A stretch of DNA of 47,579 nucleotides, taken from assembly GCA_020725425.1 (NCBI GenBank), contig DYFA01000043.1:1-47579 (forward strand). The letters run 5' to 3'. Made by a program: the position numbers and the translations under genes. The number at the start of each line of letters is the position of its first letter. Positions within the stretch are counted from its first letter, which is position 1. The notes below the pieces were generated by a model that ran no database searches, was not told the DNA's origin, and saw only the letters and a list, made by a program, of their open reading frames with translations. This document shows positions 24,619 through 33,844 of this stretch, piece after piece. Source of the DNA: Aneurinibacillus sp. GTDB taxonomy: Bacteria > Bacillota > UBA5301 > DYFA01.

Positions 24619-25629
24619 TCAGGATGGCGGGGAGCCGAGGAGCGCCTCGTAGGCCCGGAGGGTCTCGATAGCGGCCCGCTCCCAGGTGTATTCAAGCAGG
24701 CGGGAGCGGAGGGCGCCGGAGCGCGGGGCCTCCCAGGCGGCCAGGACGGCGGCGCGGATGGAGCCGAGGTCCGCCGGGTCGCAGTACCACGCTTCGTCTC
24801 CCAGGTACTCCCGGAGGAAGGGCCGGTCGGCGGTGACCACGTTGCACCCTGCCAGGCCGGCCGCCAGGCTCGGCTGGCCCAGAGCGTCGTCCCAGCTAGG
24901 CAGGGCGTGAACGCGGGCGGCGGCGCAGGCGTCGGCCACTTCGAGCGGCGGCAAGGGCGGGTAGAAGACGGCGTTGTCCGCCCGGCGCTGGCAGGCGACG
25001 AAGTACTCGGGGTCGGCCGGCGGGCCGAGGAAGACCAGCGGCAAGTCGGCCCCGGCCAGGGCCTCGATCAGTCCCAACTGGTTCTTCTGCGGTTCGATGC
25101 GGCCCACGCAGAGAATGAAGTCCGTCTGCCCGTGGCGAGCGGTAAACCGGCGGGCGTCGCCGTGCTGGTAGAGGCGGTCGACTCCCATCGGCACCAGGTG
25201 AACAGGGGGGGTTAGCCCGAAGTCACGCCGGATGAGGTCCGCCTCCGTCCGGGTTGCTGGCGCCAGGAGGTCCGCTTCGGACAGGACTTCCCGGCGCAGG
25301 CTGTTGGTCACGTCCCACCAGGCCTGCAGCCGCTCCCGCTCCTCGACCGGACGCCACTCGTCGTGGTCCAGGGGGTTCCAGTAGAACGGCGAGAGCAATA
25401 CCGGCCTCCCCCATGACTTGGCGTTCTTGAACTGGACGTAGGTCGGGGCGGCGGACCAGGTGCCGTACAAGTGGACTAGGTCGAAGGGGGAGGGGTCCAT
25501 TTCGTAGTCCGTGGAGACCTCAAGGTCCACCCCGAAGCGCTCCAGGTGGCCCCTGGTTCCAAGGAGCTGGGTCGTCTCGGCTCCAGGAAAGTCGAGAAAG
25601 TCAGGGCGGATCTGGCAAAGCACGCGCAC
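24619..25629 (-). CDS. Glycosyltransferase, GT4-like (GT-B fold)
   Basis: This 336-aa protein ends with a GT-B family-4 donor domain: FILCVGRIEPQKNQLGLIEAL (about 171-191), VHALPSWDDALGQPSLAAGLAGCNVVT (about 233-259) and YCDPADLGSIRAAV. The N-terminal half (CQIRPDFLDFPGAETTQLLGTRGHLERFG) is the acceptor domain. It is cytoplasmic, with no transmembrane segment. GT4 enzymes build envelope polysaccharides, and acceptor and sugar are unknown. The GTG at 25629 has GGGGAG six bases before it. It belongs to the same broad functional class as the glycosyltransferases at 31886-33844 but is not adjacent to them. Confidence 0.88.
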   Translation of the reverse strand: MRVLCQIRPDFLDFPGAETTQLLGTRGHLERFGVDLEVSTDYEMDPSPFDLVHLYGTWSAAPTYVQFKNAKSWGRPVLLSPFYWNPLDHDEWRPVEERERLQAWWDVTNSLRREVLSEADLLAPATRTEADLIRRDFGLTPPVHLVPMGVDRLYQHGDARRFTARHGQTDFILCVGRIEPQKNQLGLIEALAGADLPLVFLGPPADPEYFVACQRRADNAVFYPPLPPLEVADACAAARVHALPSWDDALGQPSLAAGLAGCNVVTADRPFLREYLGDEAWYCDPADLGSIRAAVLAAWEAPRSGALRSRLLEYTWERAAIETLRAYEALLGSPPS

Positions 25630-25722
25630 GGTACTCTCCCCTCTCGTGGCTGCAGCCAGTACACCATATGCGTCCTCCGCTCCCCCATGTAGCGGCCAAA
25701 GTCCCGATTGGACGATACGGCT

Positions 25723-25757
25723 GAGGGGCGCCTCCTTCGCGGGGGCGCCCCTCTTTT
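25723..25757 (+). terminator. Strong plus-strand terminator without an obvious gene
   Basis: GAGGGGCGCC (25723-25732) and GGCGCCCCTC (25744-25753) form a perfect 10-bp stem, followed by TTTTA on the plus strand. Flanking genes are both on the minus strand, where the hairpin has no U-tract. It is therefore an orphan terminator, possibly of a small plus-strand RNA or a relic. Confidence 0.65.
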
Positions 25758-25768
25758 AGTTGGGAAGG

Positions 25769-26008
25769 TCATTCAGTTTTCAGGCTCACTATCCCCCGAC
25801 GAAGCGCGTAGAGCGCAACCTGGGTACGGTTACTCACGCCGAGCTTCTTGCGGACCTTGGTGACGTAGTTCTTGACCGTCTTCTCCGAAATGAAGAGCCT
25901 CTTACCGATGTCTTGGTTGGTCATCCCCTCCGCCACCAGCAGGAAAACCTCGTATTCCCGCGGGCTCAAGGTCGCAAGAGGTTCGGGCCGCACTGCGGGC
26001 GCGGTCAT
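25769..26008 (-). CDS. GerE-like stand-alone LuxR-type HTH regulator
   Basis: This 79-residue protein consists almost only of the LuxR-family HTH domain: LSPREYEVFLLVAEGMTNQDIGKRLFISEKTVKNYVTKVRKKLGVSNRTQVALYALRRGI. It has no receiver or ligand domain, so its size resembles Bacillus GerE (74 aa). It would bind DNA as a dimer. Activity would be set by its level or by a partner, since there is no phosphorylation site. A promoter candidate lies at 26078-26106. It is monocistronic and separated from the alcohol dehydrogenase gene by 138 bases. Confidence 0.9.
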   Translation of the reverse strand: MTAPAVRPEPLATLSPREYEVFLLVAEGMTNQDIGKRLFISEKTVKNYVTKVRKKLGVSNRTQVALYALRRGIVSLKTE

Positions 26009-26077
26009 TCGGCCTCACCCCTTCGCCCTTGGGTGGCCGGGCATTGTCAACCCGCCCGGTCTCCCTACGCTGGTACT

Positions 26078-26106
26078 ATGATATGAGCCCGCAGAGGCTT
26101 GGTTAA
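26078..26106 (-). promoter_or_regulatory. Putative sigma-70 promoter of the GerE-like gene
   Basis: TTAACC (26101-26106 read on the minus strand) is followed after exactly 17 bases by TATCAT (26078-26083), about 70 bases before the ATG. The -10 matches five of six and the -35 four of six consensus bases. Confidence 0.4.
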
Positions 26107-26146
26107 TTGCCCAGGCCGGGCCGAAGGCCCAAATTGTCAGGCCCGC

Positions 26147-27316
26147 TCAGAGCGCTCTGCGGTACAGCTCCACGATCTCCTCGGCCGCGGCCTGGCGCGG
26201 GTTGTTCGCCGGCGACCCGGAGGCCAGGGCGTCCCGGGCCATCCGGGGCGCCGCCTCCATGACTTCGGCCGGGTCCAGCCCGTAGCCCGTGAGCGACGGG
26301 ATCCGCAGGTCGGCGCAGAGGTCGCGCACCGCCTTCACCGCCTTCCGCCCGGCTTCCATGACGGCGCACCCCTCCACCGGCAGGCCCATCGCTTCAGCCA
26401 GAGCGGCAAAGCGTCTCGGCGCCCCGAGGAGCGAGAATTCCATGACCACCGGCAGGAGCATGGCGTTGGCGATGCCGTGCGGGACGTGGAAATAGGCCCC
26501 GATAGGCCGGGACATCCCGTGGACCAAGGCGACGGAGGAGTTGGAGAAGGCCATCCCCGCCTCGAGCTGTCCGAGGAGCATCTCCCGCCGGGCCTCGGCG
26601 TTTCCCCCGTCGGCCCAGGCCACCCTGAGCCAGGTGAAGATGCGCCGGACCGCCGCCAGGGCCAGAATGTCGGTGAGCGGCGTCGCCTTCTTGGAGACGT
26701 GCGCCTCGATGGCGTGGGTGAGGGCGTCGAGGCCGGTCGAGGCGGTCACCTGGGGCGGCATGGAGTAGGTCAGCGTGGGGTCGTCGATCGCCGCCGCCGG
26801 CACCAGGTAAGGGCTTGAAATGAGCATCTTCACGTTCTTGGCAGAGTCGGTGACGACGGTGTGGCGCGTCACCTCGGACCCGGTCCCGGCCGTCGTGGGG
26901 ATGGCGATCAACGGCAGGATGGGCCGCTTCACCTTGTTGGCGCCCATATACTCCGTGATGTCCCCGCCGTTGGTGGCAAGCAGCGCGATGGCCTTGGCGG
27001 CGTCGATCGGGCTGCCGCCGCCCACCGCCACCACTGCGTCGCACCCAGCCTCCTTGAGCCGGGCGAGGCCGGCGTCGACCTGAGCGACGGTCGGCTCGGT
27101 GTCCACCTCGGGAAAAAGGGTGAAGGCGACACCCGCCGCCTGCAGGCTGTCGGTGACCTTGGCGACGATGCCGCTCCGGGCCGCGTTCGGACCGGAGACC
27201 ACCAGAGCGTGGCGGCCGCCGGCCTCCTTCACTTTCTCGCCGGCCAGCTTGTGGGTCTCCGGGCCGAAGGCGATCGACCGCGGCACCCGGAACTCCCAGT
27301 CGAGCAAAGCTGTCAT
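26147..27316 (-). CDS. Iron-containing alcohol dehydrogenase
   Basis: This 389-aa group III alcohol dehydrogenase has the NAD(P)-binding VGGGSPIDAAKAIA segment (about residues 98-111), the PTTAGTGSEVTRH loop, and metal-ligand regions TGLDALTHAIEAHVS and VHGMSRPIGAYFHVPHG, where the Asp and three His residues sit. It interconverts an alcohol and an aldehyde or ketone. Family members act on ethanol, butanol, propanediol or methanol. The ATG at 27316 has AAAGGAG eight bases upstream. It follows the P-ATPase gene by 36 bases on the same strand, so cotranscription is possible although no functional link is evident. Confidence 0.94.
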   Translation of the reverse strand: MTALLDWEFRVPRSIAFGPETHKLAGEKVKEAGGRHALVVSGPNAARSGIVAKVTDSLQAAGVAFTLFPEVDTEPTVAQVDAGLARLKEAGCDAVVAVGGGSPIDAAKAIALLATNGGDITEYMGANKVKRPILPLIAIPTTAGTGSEVTRHTVVTDSAKNVKMLISSPYLVPAAAIDDPTLTYSMPPQVTASTGLDALTHAIEAHVSKKATPLTDILALAAVRRIFTWLRVAWADGGNAEARREMLLGQLEAGMAFSNSSVALVHGMSRPIGAYFHVPHGIANAMLLPVVMEFSLLGAPRRFAALAEAMGLPVEGCAVMEAGRKAVKAVRDLCADLRIPSLTGYGLDPAEVMEAAPRMARDALASGSPANNPRQAAAEEIVELYRRAL

Positions 27317-27352
27317 GTCCAGCACTCCTTTCCTGCGCGCATCCCGCGGCCC

Positions 27353-30100
27353 CTAGGCTCGCGCCTCGTCGGGCGCCGCGATGCGGAAGATCTTCAGCGC
27401 CTCGGCTCCGATGAAGGGAATGAGGCTCATGGACAGCACGACTTCCCATTCGGCCAGCGGGGGCAGGACCAGCTCGAAGACGTGGTCCCGCAGGTAGGGC
27501 ACGAAGATGACCGCCGCCGTCGCGGCGATCGACGCTCCGATGGCCAGGATCAACTTGGGGTTGGAGAAGAGCGGCATGTGGAAGGAGCTGATCCGCTCCG
27601 ACCGGTTCGAGAGCGCCCGCCAGAGCTGGCTCAGGGACATCGTGAGGAAGGCCGCCGTCCGGGCCATGGGCAGGCTTTCCGGGTTCCGCGGGTCATGGAA
27701 GGCGAGGAAGGCGACGAGCGCACCCACGGCCACCAGCACGCCCACGACTATCAACCGGATCATGGTGTTCCGCGAGATGATCCCCGCCTTGGTGTCCCGG
27801 GGCGGGATCTTCATCAGGCCCGGCTCCGCGGGATCGACGCCCAGCGCAAGCGCCGGAAAGCCGTCAGTCACCAGGTTGACCATCAGGATCTGCACGGCCG
27901 TCAGGGGCGCCGGCAACCGCATCAGGATGGCGATGAAGAAAAGAAGCAGTTCACCCACATTGCACGAAAGGAGGTAGATGATGGCCTTGCGGATGTTCTC
28001 GAAGATCGCCCGGCCTTCCCCGACGGCCGCCACGATCGAGGCGAAGTTGTCGTCGGTCAGGACCATGTCGGCCGCCTCCTTGGCTACGTCGGTGCCGGTG
28101 ATGCCCATCGCCACACCGATGTCGGCCATCCGCAGCGCCGGGGCGTCGTTCACCCCGTCGCCGGTCATCGCCACCACCTTCTCCTGGCGCTTGAGCGCCT
28201 CGACGATGCGCAGCTTGTGCTCGGGGGAGACCCGGGCGAAGACACGCGCTTCCCGGACCGCCACGTCGAGCTCGGCGTCGGTCATCTTCTCAAGTTCGAC
28301 TCCGGTGACCACGCGGCCGTCCTCCGCCATCATCCCCAGCTCAGCCCCGATGGCCCGGGCGGTCTGCGGGTAGTCGCCGGTGACCATGATCGGCGTGATC
28401 CCGGCTTCGCGGCAGGTCTGAACCGCCTCCTTGACCTCTGGCCGGATGGGATCGAGCATCCCGGCCAGGCCGACGAAGACGAGGTCCCGCTCCAGCTCCT
28501 CCGCCTCAGTCGGGATGGCCTTGCCGAGTGGCCGGTAGGCCAGGCCCAGCACTCGCAGACCTTCGCCCGCCATCTCCCCGATGCGCGCCGCGATCTCAGC
28601 CCGCTTCCCCTCGCCGAGCGGCTTTACCGCCTCGCCGTCGAGATAGGAGGAGCAGAGGGCCAGAAGCATATCGGGCGCCCCCTTGGCCAGGGCGAAGACC
28701 CCCTCCGGCAGGCGGTGGACAGTAGTCATCCGCTTGCGGACCGAGTCGAAGGGCACCTCGTCGATCCGGGGCGCCTCGACGTCGAACTCCTCCTTGAGCA
28801 GCCCTCCCTTGGCGGCGAGGGCGACCAGCGCCCCCTCGGTGGGGTCGCCGACGATCGTGCTGACCTCCCCCCGATCCGTCACCTTGGTGATCAGGGAGGC
28901 GTCGTTGCATCCGGCGGCGATGCGGAAGAGCCAGCGCAGGTCGGACCGGTCCGGGGCAATCGGCCGGTCGTCGCTGAGAAACTCCCCATGGGGCTCGTAC
29001 CCCTGGCCGGTCACGGAGAGCAATGTCCCGTCGCCGAGGTAGACACGGCGGACGGTCATCTTGTTCTCGGTGAGGGTGCCGGTCTTGTCGGAGCAGATGT
29101 GGGTCGCCGCGCCCAGAGTCTCCACCGCCGGCAGTCGCCGGATGATGGCGTGGCGGGAGACCATGCGCTGCATGCCCAGGGCGAGGACGATCGTGACCAC
29201 CGCCGGCAGACCCTCCGGGATGGCGGCCACGGCCAGCGCCACCGCGGTCATGAAGGTGTCGACCACCACCCGCGGGTCGCGCAGGGCCTGGGAGAGCACT
29301 CCGGGTTCGGTGAAGGTCAGGATGAAGACCAGGGCAGAGATCAACAGGCAGGCGATGCCGAGCCACTTGCCGAATTGTTCGAGTTTCTCCTGGAGCGGGG
29401 TCGCCTCTTCGCCCACCGATGAGACCAGCTCGGCGATCTTGCCCAGCTCCGTCTTCATCCCCGTGGCCGTCACGACTCCCAGGCCCCGGCCGTAGGTCAC
29501 CGTAGTCCCGAGGTGGGCGGAGTTGACCCGGTCACCGACCGCGGCTCCCGGCTCCACCAGGGTCTCGGCGTGCTTGTCGACCGGCACCGACTCCCCGGTC
29601 AGCGCCGACTCGTCGACCTTCAGGTTGACGGTCTCCAGGAGCCGGAGGTCGGCCGGGACGAGGTCGCCGGCGTTCAGAACCACGATGTCGCCCGGCACCA
29701 GCTCCGGCGAGGGGACGCGCACGGTCTCCCCCTCCCGGACCACCGTGGTGACCGGCACGGAGAGCTTCTTCAAGGCGGCCAGCGCCCGCTCGGCCCGCCC
29801 TTCCTGAATCAGCCCCATGACGGCGTTGAGGACGACGATGGCGAGAATCGCCACGGCGTCGATCACTTCGCCCAGGAGGCCCGCGATCGCCGCCGACCCG
29901 AGAAGGATCAGCACCAGGAAGTCCTTGAACTGGTCCAGGAACCTCCGCCACAGGGGGGTGGGCGGCTGCCCCGCCAGCTCGTTGGGCCCGTGTTCCCGTC
30001 TCCGGGCTTCCACCTCCGCCGCCGTAAGCCCGCGATGAAGGTCGGTCCTTAGCCGTTGCAGCGTTTCCTCGCGGCTGAAAGTATACCACTCTTGGCTCAC
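27353..30100 (-). CDS. P-type Ca2+-transporting ATPase (type IIA, SERCA/PMR1-like)
   Basis: This 915-aa ion pump has the cation ATPase N-terminal domain ([20 protein letters not shown]), actuator motif TGES (168-171), PEGLP in helix 4 (295-299), phosphorylation site Asp338 in [12 protein letters not shown], and the hinge [17 protein letters not shown]. The C-terminal helices include [41 protein letters not shown], typical of type II pumps. It probably expels Ca2+ (or Mn2+) from the cytoplasm. The GTG at 30100 has GGAGGAG upstream. Confidence 0.95.
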   Translation of the reverse strand: MSQEWYTFSREETLQRLRTDLHRGLTAAEVEARRREHGPNELAGQPPTPLWRRFLDQFKDFLVLILLGSAAIAGLLGEVIDAVAILAIVVLNAVMGLIQEGRAERALAALKKLSVPVTTVVREGETVRVPSPELVPGDIVVLNAGDLVPADLRLLETVNLKVDESALTGESVPVDKHAETLVEPGAAVGDRVNSAHLGTTVTYGRGLGVVTATGMKTELGKIAELVSSVGEEATPLQEKLEQFGKWLGIACLLISALVFILTFTEPGVLSQALRDPRVVVDTFMTAVALAVAAIPEGLPAVVTIVLALGMQRMVSRHAIIRRLPAVETLGAATHICSDKTGTLTENKMTVRRVYLGDGTLLSVTGQGYEPHGEFLSDDRPIAPDRSDLRWLFRIAAGCNDASLITKVTDRGEVSTIVGDPTEGALVALAAKGGLLKEEFDVEAPRIDEVPFDSVRKRMTTVHRLPEGVFALAKGAPDMLLALCSSYLDGEAVKPLGEGKRAEIAARIGEMAGEGLRVLGLAYRPLGKAIPTEAEELERDLVFVGLAGMLDPIRPEVKEAVQTCREAGITPIMVTGDYPQTARAIGAELGMMAEDGRVVTGVELEKMTDAELDVAVREARVFARVSPEHKLRIVEALKRQEKVVAMTGDGVNDAPALRMADIGVAMGITGTDVAKEAADMVLTDDNFASIVAAVGEGRAIFENIRKAIIYLLSCNVGELLLFFIAILMRLPAPLTAVQILMVNLVTDGFPALALGVDPAEPGLMKIPPRDTKAGIISRNTMIRLIVVGVLVAVGALVAFLAFHDPRNPESLPMARTAAFLTMSLSQLWRALSNRSERISSFHMPLFSNPKLILAIGASIAATAAVIFVPYLRDHVFELVLPPLAEWEVVLSMSLIPFIGAEALKIFRIAAPDEARA

Positions 30101-30434
30101 TCTCTGCTCCTCCCTCGTTCTTGGAAGTTGGCCATCCTTGTCCAGGTTGCAGTCGCATCTTGATGCCGAGCCTGTCTATTAGTTGTTTGTAGTCTTCTTG
30201 GCCATATCCAGCCCGGCGACCTCGTCCGGGGTGCCTCCGGAGAAGAATTTCGAGTCTTGTGGGAGCATTTCGATCTTCCCAAACCATAACCTGCCCCCCA
30301 GATCAACAGGACCTGGCGAAGGTTGCCTGATCTTCTCCGTGACCAGGTTCGCTTCAGCAGTCGATGGGGCCAAGGTCGACGAGGCCAAAGACTTCGTGAC
30401 ATCTGTTCCTCACTATTGTTGGTGGGGACCGGAG
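30101..30434. other. Intergenic stretch without a recognised gene
   Basis: A short frame on the minus strand (30179-30388, 69 codons, start TTG, no Shine-Dalgarno) could encode a peptide ending MAKKTTNN, but it matches no family I know and has no other support. No promoter for the P-ATPase gene could be assigned with confidence. No RNA gene or repeat was seen. Confidence 0.4.
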
Positions 30435-30464
30435 TTGACTACCGAACATATGTTCGGTTATAAT
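30435..30464 (+). promoter_or_regulatory. Promoter with a LexA (SOS) operator filling its spacer
   Basis: TTGACT (30435-30440) and TATAAT (30459-30464) are separated by 18 bases. Those 18 bases, ACCGAACATATGTTCGGT (30441-30458), form a perfect palindrome whose core CGAAC-N4-GTTCG is the known LexA/DinR box of Gram-positive bacteria. LexA bound there would block RNA polymerase, so the transcript should be induced by DNA damage. The downstream frame begins at 30506. Confidence 0.85.
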
Positions 30465-30505
30465 GGGCCTGCCTGGATTATCCTGGAAAGGAAGCGTGCT
30501 CCCTC

Positions 30506-31480
30506 ATGTCCCTCAGTTCCGCCCTCGTCCAATATGCCGAGCCCCATAACCTCTGGTTCAGCCTGGAACCCCCTGCGGATCGACCCGCATCCGGCTCACC
30601 CTGTCCCCACTGTCACTCGCTCCGGACGCAGAAATGGGGGTGGTTCGGAAAACGGCAACGGTACCGGTGCAAGGACTGCGCCAGGACCTACAACGACCTG
30701 ACCGGGACCGTGTTGGCCCGGTTGAAGCAGCGGGAAAAGTGGGCCGAGCTGGGCCTTTGTCTGATCGAAGGGCTGTCGGTCCGGGGGAGCGCCCGGGCGC
30801 TCGGCGTGTGCCCTTCCACCGCCTTCCGCTGGCGGCACCGCTTCGTGGCCGCCCTCCGGGCATACGAGAAACCCCGTCTGACGGGCGTGCCCGAACTGAC
30901 CGCGGCTAACCTTGTCGCCTACCGCCGGCGGTTGATGGCCTGGGCGAAACCGTTCCGTGGGGTCTCCGCCAAGTATTACTCCAACTACCTGGCCTGGTTC
31001 TCGTTCGTGGACGAACGGCGCGACCTGGGACCGGACGCGGCGTTGGCGAGCTTCCTGTCGAAGATCCTCCCCGGCCTGTCCCTCACCCACCGGCTGCTTG
31101 AGCCCTTCACCGCCAACCGCGGCCGCCCGCTCGCGTCGCTGCACGCCCAAGGCTGCGGACGTCTGTTCATATCCACCAACAACGGTTGCGAACAGTCGCC
31201 ACGGAGTGGGAAAAAGACCTGTCGGCAGAGCGGCTCAGTCGAGCGGGAGTTCGAGGTCGAGGAGCGGGGCGCGCTGCTGGGCGCCGTAGACGTCGCTCTC
31301 GCCCAGCGCCCCCCAAAAGATCGGATCGAAGGTCAACTCGTACGGCCCCGGGTTCTTGCTCCGGATGACCTCGGCAACCTCGGTGCGCCTCACGGTTTTC
31401 GCCACGGTATGCCCCTCCCTCGCTCCATGACCTCGACCGGGAACAGACCGGCCGGATCGTCCGCCTCGACCAGGTGGTAG
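30506..31480 (+). pseudogene. IS1595-type transposase remnant without catalytic domain
   Basis: The first 128 residues match the N terminus of IS1595-family transposases: a zinc ribbon with CPHC (33-36) and CKDC (55-58), the YNDLTGT motif, and the HTH region ending WRHRF (109-113). At about residue 126 the sequence jumps from the LTG motif directly to the C-terminal block (AYRRRLMAWAKPFRGVSAKYYSNYLAWF, about 138-165). The entire DDE domain, normally about 130-150 residues, is missing without loss of frame. Codons after about 185 run antisense over the DUF4387 and AtuA remnants and are probably not meaningful. What remains could still bind DNA. The SOS promoter lies 42 bases upstream. Confidence 0.7.
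31235..31405 (-). pseudogene. DUF4387 protein with internal deletion
   Basis: This 56-codon frame starts with GTG after GGGAGGGGC. The start resembles the N terminus of DUF4387 (EVAEVIRSKNPGPYELTFDPIF) and the end resembles its C terminus (SDVYGAQQRAPLLDLEL). The roughly 45 residues usually between these blocks are absent, in frame. DUF4387 genes commonly follow acyclic-terpene-utilisation AtuA-like genes, as here: the start overlaps the AtuA remnant stop by 16 bases. It is short enough to be missed by gene finders. Function of the intact family is not established. Confidence 0.65.
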
Positions 31481-31773
31481 ACGGAGAACTCGTAGACCTC
31501 GCCGACCTTGAAGTCGGACGGCGAGTAGGGGAAGGCCAGGTTCCCGGCGGTCGAGAGGCGCCCCTGGTAGCCGTAGCGGAGCATGGCCGAGCGAGCGAAG
31601 GCGCAGATGGTGTTGGCCAACTCCTGTGTCTCGGCGACCGCCTCGATGACCAGCCCCACTTCGTGGGTGGAGATCTGCGGGGTCGGCTCCAGCTCGGCCA
31701 TGACCCCGTCCTTACCGTACACCCGGACCCGCCAAGCATGCAGTCGGAGCCGGAGCCGGGGGTGGCGAGACAT
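31390..31773 (-). pseudogene. C-terminal fragment of an AtuA-like (DUF1446) protein
   Basis: The translated end (RVRVYGKDGVMAELEP, then EVGLVIEAVAETQELANTICAFARSAMLRYGYQGRLSTAGNLAFPYSPSDFKVGEVYEFSVYHLVE) is the C-terminal region of AtuA-like proteins, which are normally about 450 residues. Only the last 120 or so are left. The upstream sequence has no similarity to the family and runs into the G11 tract before the glycosyltransferase gene. It is paired with the DUF4387 remnant as in intact loci, so this was once a two-gene operon. Confidence 0.7.
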
Positions 31774-31885
31774 GCCCTTCGCTGCCCAAGCCAGCAACAC
31801 GCGCCCCACCGAAGGCCGTTCGCCTGGAAGAGTGGGTCGAGGGCAAGGTTCTGCCGTTCTAGACGGGGGGGGGGGAAGGACGAAG

Positions 31886-33136
31886 ATGAGGCACGGCACG
31901 GTCGGTATCCTGACCACCAACCATTACGACCCGGACGGCCAGCGGATGGTCTACGGCGGCGCCGAGCGCTACGGGATCGAACTGTCGAAGCTCCTGGTCG
32001 AGTTGGGGTTCAAGGTGAAATGGTGGCAGATCGGGTCCGGTTGGATCAGGGAGATCATCCCCGGGGTGCCGATCGTCAGCGTTCCGGTCCAGGAGTCGCC
32101 CCTGCAGACCTTTCCTCAGCTCAACCAGATCTTCTACCAGCAGGCGATGGACTGTGACTATGCCATCTACTTCGTGACCTTCCTCGCCTACCCCCAGGCC
32201 CTGCCCAAGTCCATCTCCATCTCCCACGGCGTCTTCTGGGACTACCCGGACTTCGACAACCTCCTGCCCACGGAGGAAGCGCGTCAGGAGTGGCGCCGCC
32301 GCCTCTGGATCGCCCTGACCGGGGTGGAACGGGTCGTCTCGGTGGACACCGCCACCATCAACTGGGCGACGGCCACCTGGCCGGGCCTCTTGCACAAGTT
32401 CGTCTACCTCCCCAACTTCGTGGACCTGGGGCAGTTCAAGGAGAGAGTTCAGCGGCCAGCGTCCGGCCGGTTGAGGGTGCTCTTCCCCCGCCGGTTGACC
32501 TCGGTCCGCGGGGTCAACGAGGCCGTCCGGGCGGCGGAAGTGCTCACCCGGCGCTACCCGGACCTCGAATTCCACTTCGTGGGGCGCGGCCACGAGGAGC
32601 GGGCCGAACAGGAACTTTGGCAGTGGGCCGCAAGCCGCGACCGCGTCTACTACTACTGGGTGCCGCCCCACCGGATGCCTCACCTCTACCGTAACGTGGA
32701 CATCGTCCTCATCCCCTCCAAGTCGACGGAGGGCACGTCCCTCTCCTGCCTCGAGGCGATGGCGGCCGGGACGGCGGTGGTCGCCACTTGGGTGGGGGGG
32801 CTCGGCAACCTCATCCTCGACGGGTTCAACGGGCTCCTCATCGAACCGACCGCCAAGGACCTCATCCGGGCCATCGAACGGCTCCGGGCCCACCCCGCCT
32901 TGCGCCGGAGGCTCGGGGCGAACGCCCGCAAGGTGGCCCGGCACTTCGGGCTGGCGGAGTGGAAGAGGCGGTGGAAGAGCTTACTGGACGAGGTTTTGTG
33001 GGATGAAACAGGTGCATGTCTCGCTGCTCGTCCCGAACCTCCTGACCTGGGACGGCGAACGGCTGGTCACCGGTGGACTGGAACGGTACGTCTGGCAGCT
33101 CCTCCGACTGATGCGCCGACTGGGGTACGAGGTTGA
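31886..33136 (+). CDS. Glycosyltransferase, GT4-like
   Basis: GT-B family-4 enzyme with an acceptor domain (GGAERYGIELSKLLVELGFKV) and a complete donor domain: VLFPRRLTSVRGVNEAVRAAEVL, LEFHFVGRGHEE and STEGTSLSCLEAMAAGTAVVATWVGG with the EX7E-like pattern. The ATG at 31886 follows a run of 11 G and GGAAGGA. Family similarity ends near 32999 (LLDEVLW), exactly at the next gene's ATG. The frame then continues 45 codons out of register to 33136. A one-base shift would use the TGA at 33004-33006, so an indel near the end is likely. It is followed by a related but broken glycosyltransferase. Confidence 0.85.
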   Translation: MRHGTVGILTTNHYDPDGQRMVYGGAERYGIELSKLLVELGFKVKWWQIGSGWIREIIPGVPIVSVPVQESPLQTFPQLNQIFYQQAMDCDYAIYFVTFLAYPQALPKSISISHGVFWDYPDFDNLLPTEEARQEWRRRLWIALTGVERVVSVDTATINWATATWPGLLHKFVYLPNFVDLGQFKERVQRPASGRLRVLFPRRLTSVRGVNEAVRAAEVLTRRYPDLEFHFVGRGHEERAEQELWQWAASRDRVYYYWVPPHRMPHLYRNVDIVLIPSKSTEGTSLSCLEAMAAGTAVVATWVGGLGNLILDGFNGLLIEPTAKDLIRAIERLRAHPALRRRLGANARKVARHFGLAEWKRRWKSLLDEVLWDETGACLAARPEPPDLGRRTAGHRWTGTVRLAAPPTDAPTGVRG

Positions 33137-33844
33137 CGTCCACCAGAACGGGGGTACCGACTGGATCAGGGAGGTCGACGGCTTCCGGATCCGCGGGCAC
33201 GGGGTGGCTGCCCTCAGTCTCGAGGCGAGCGTCCAGGCGATGAACCGCGCCACCGGCCGGGTGCTCTACGCCACCCCCTATTATCGTGGCACGTTCTACA
33301 AGCCCGGGTCCCTCGTCATCGCTCGTGGTCGCCTGCGACTACAACTTCCTCAACGTCGCCCGGGCCACGGTTCCCTGGCAAGCGCACAAGATCCGGGGCA
33401 GCCCCCGGGACCCGGCGACGCCCCCGCCGCCGGCCCGCTCGAACTGCTCTATCCCCGGCGGATCGCCCGCGACCGGGGGTACGACCTGCGGTTTTGGTTC
33501 GCGGTCGACCGGAACCTGCCGGAGGAAAACGCCAAGCTCGAACGGGGCGTGGCGGAGGAAGGGCTCTCCTCCAGGACGGTGATCGCCTCCTACGGCTTTG
33601 ACGAGATGCCGGAGGTCTACCGCCGGGCGGACATCGTGGCCATTCCCAGCCCGTACAGCGAGGGGACGTCCTTCTCCTGCGTGGAAGCCCTGGCTAGCGG
33701 TTGTGCCGTGGTGGCCACCAACGTGGGCGGACCCGCCGGAGGCTCGGGGTGAACGCCCGGCAGACGGCCTTCGCCTTCGACCTTCCCCGCTGGGAGAAGG
33801 CCTGGGAGAAGGCGCTCGCCGACGTCTACGGCCCCCCGGGCTGA
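33003..33844 (+). pseudogene. Broken GT4-like glycosyltransferase (several deletions)
   Basis: The start is sound (VSLLVPNLLTWDGERLVTGGLERYVWQLLRLMRRLGYEV). After SLVIA, near 33325, similarity jumps to another frame (VACDYNFLNVARATVPWQAHKIR), then after about 33395 returns to the first frame at LELLYPRRIARDRGYDL, where RFWF follows too soon. After CAVVATNVGG (about 33729) it continues in a third register as RRLGVNARQTAFAFDLPRWEKAWEKALADVYG, stopping at 33842-33844. At least four pieces of a normal enzyme of about 400 residues are present, with the intervening parts missing. It is not translatable as one protein. Confidence 0.8.

Noticed and set aside
26861-29422. Plus-strand open frame of 853 codons
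   Set aside because: It is antisense to the alcohol dehydrogenase and P-ATPase genes, which have full sets of family motifs.
30179-30388. Small minus-strand frame of 69 codons upstream of the P-ATPase gene
   Set aside because: It has a TTG start, no Shine-Dalgarno, no known family and no conserved neighbours. It is mentioned only in the gap description.
30380-31100. Complete insertion sequence with terminal inverted repeats around the transposase remnant
   Set aside because: I could not find matching terminal repeats or a target duplication on the two sides, so element borders cannot be drawn.
31583-31885. Upstream extension of the first glycosyltransferase to a start near 31583
   Set aside because: The extension is antisense to the AtuA remnant and has no family similarity. 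The ATG at 31886 has its own Shine-Dalgarno and begins the conserved domain.
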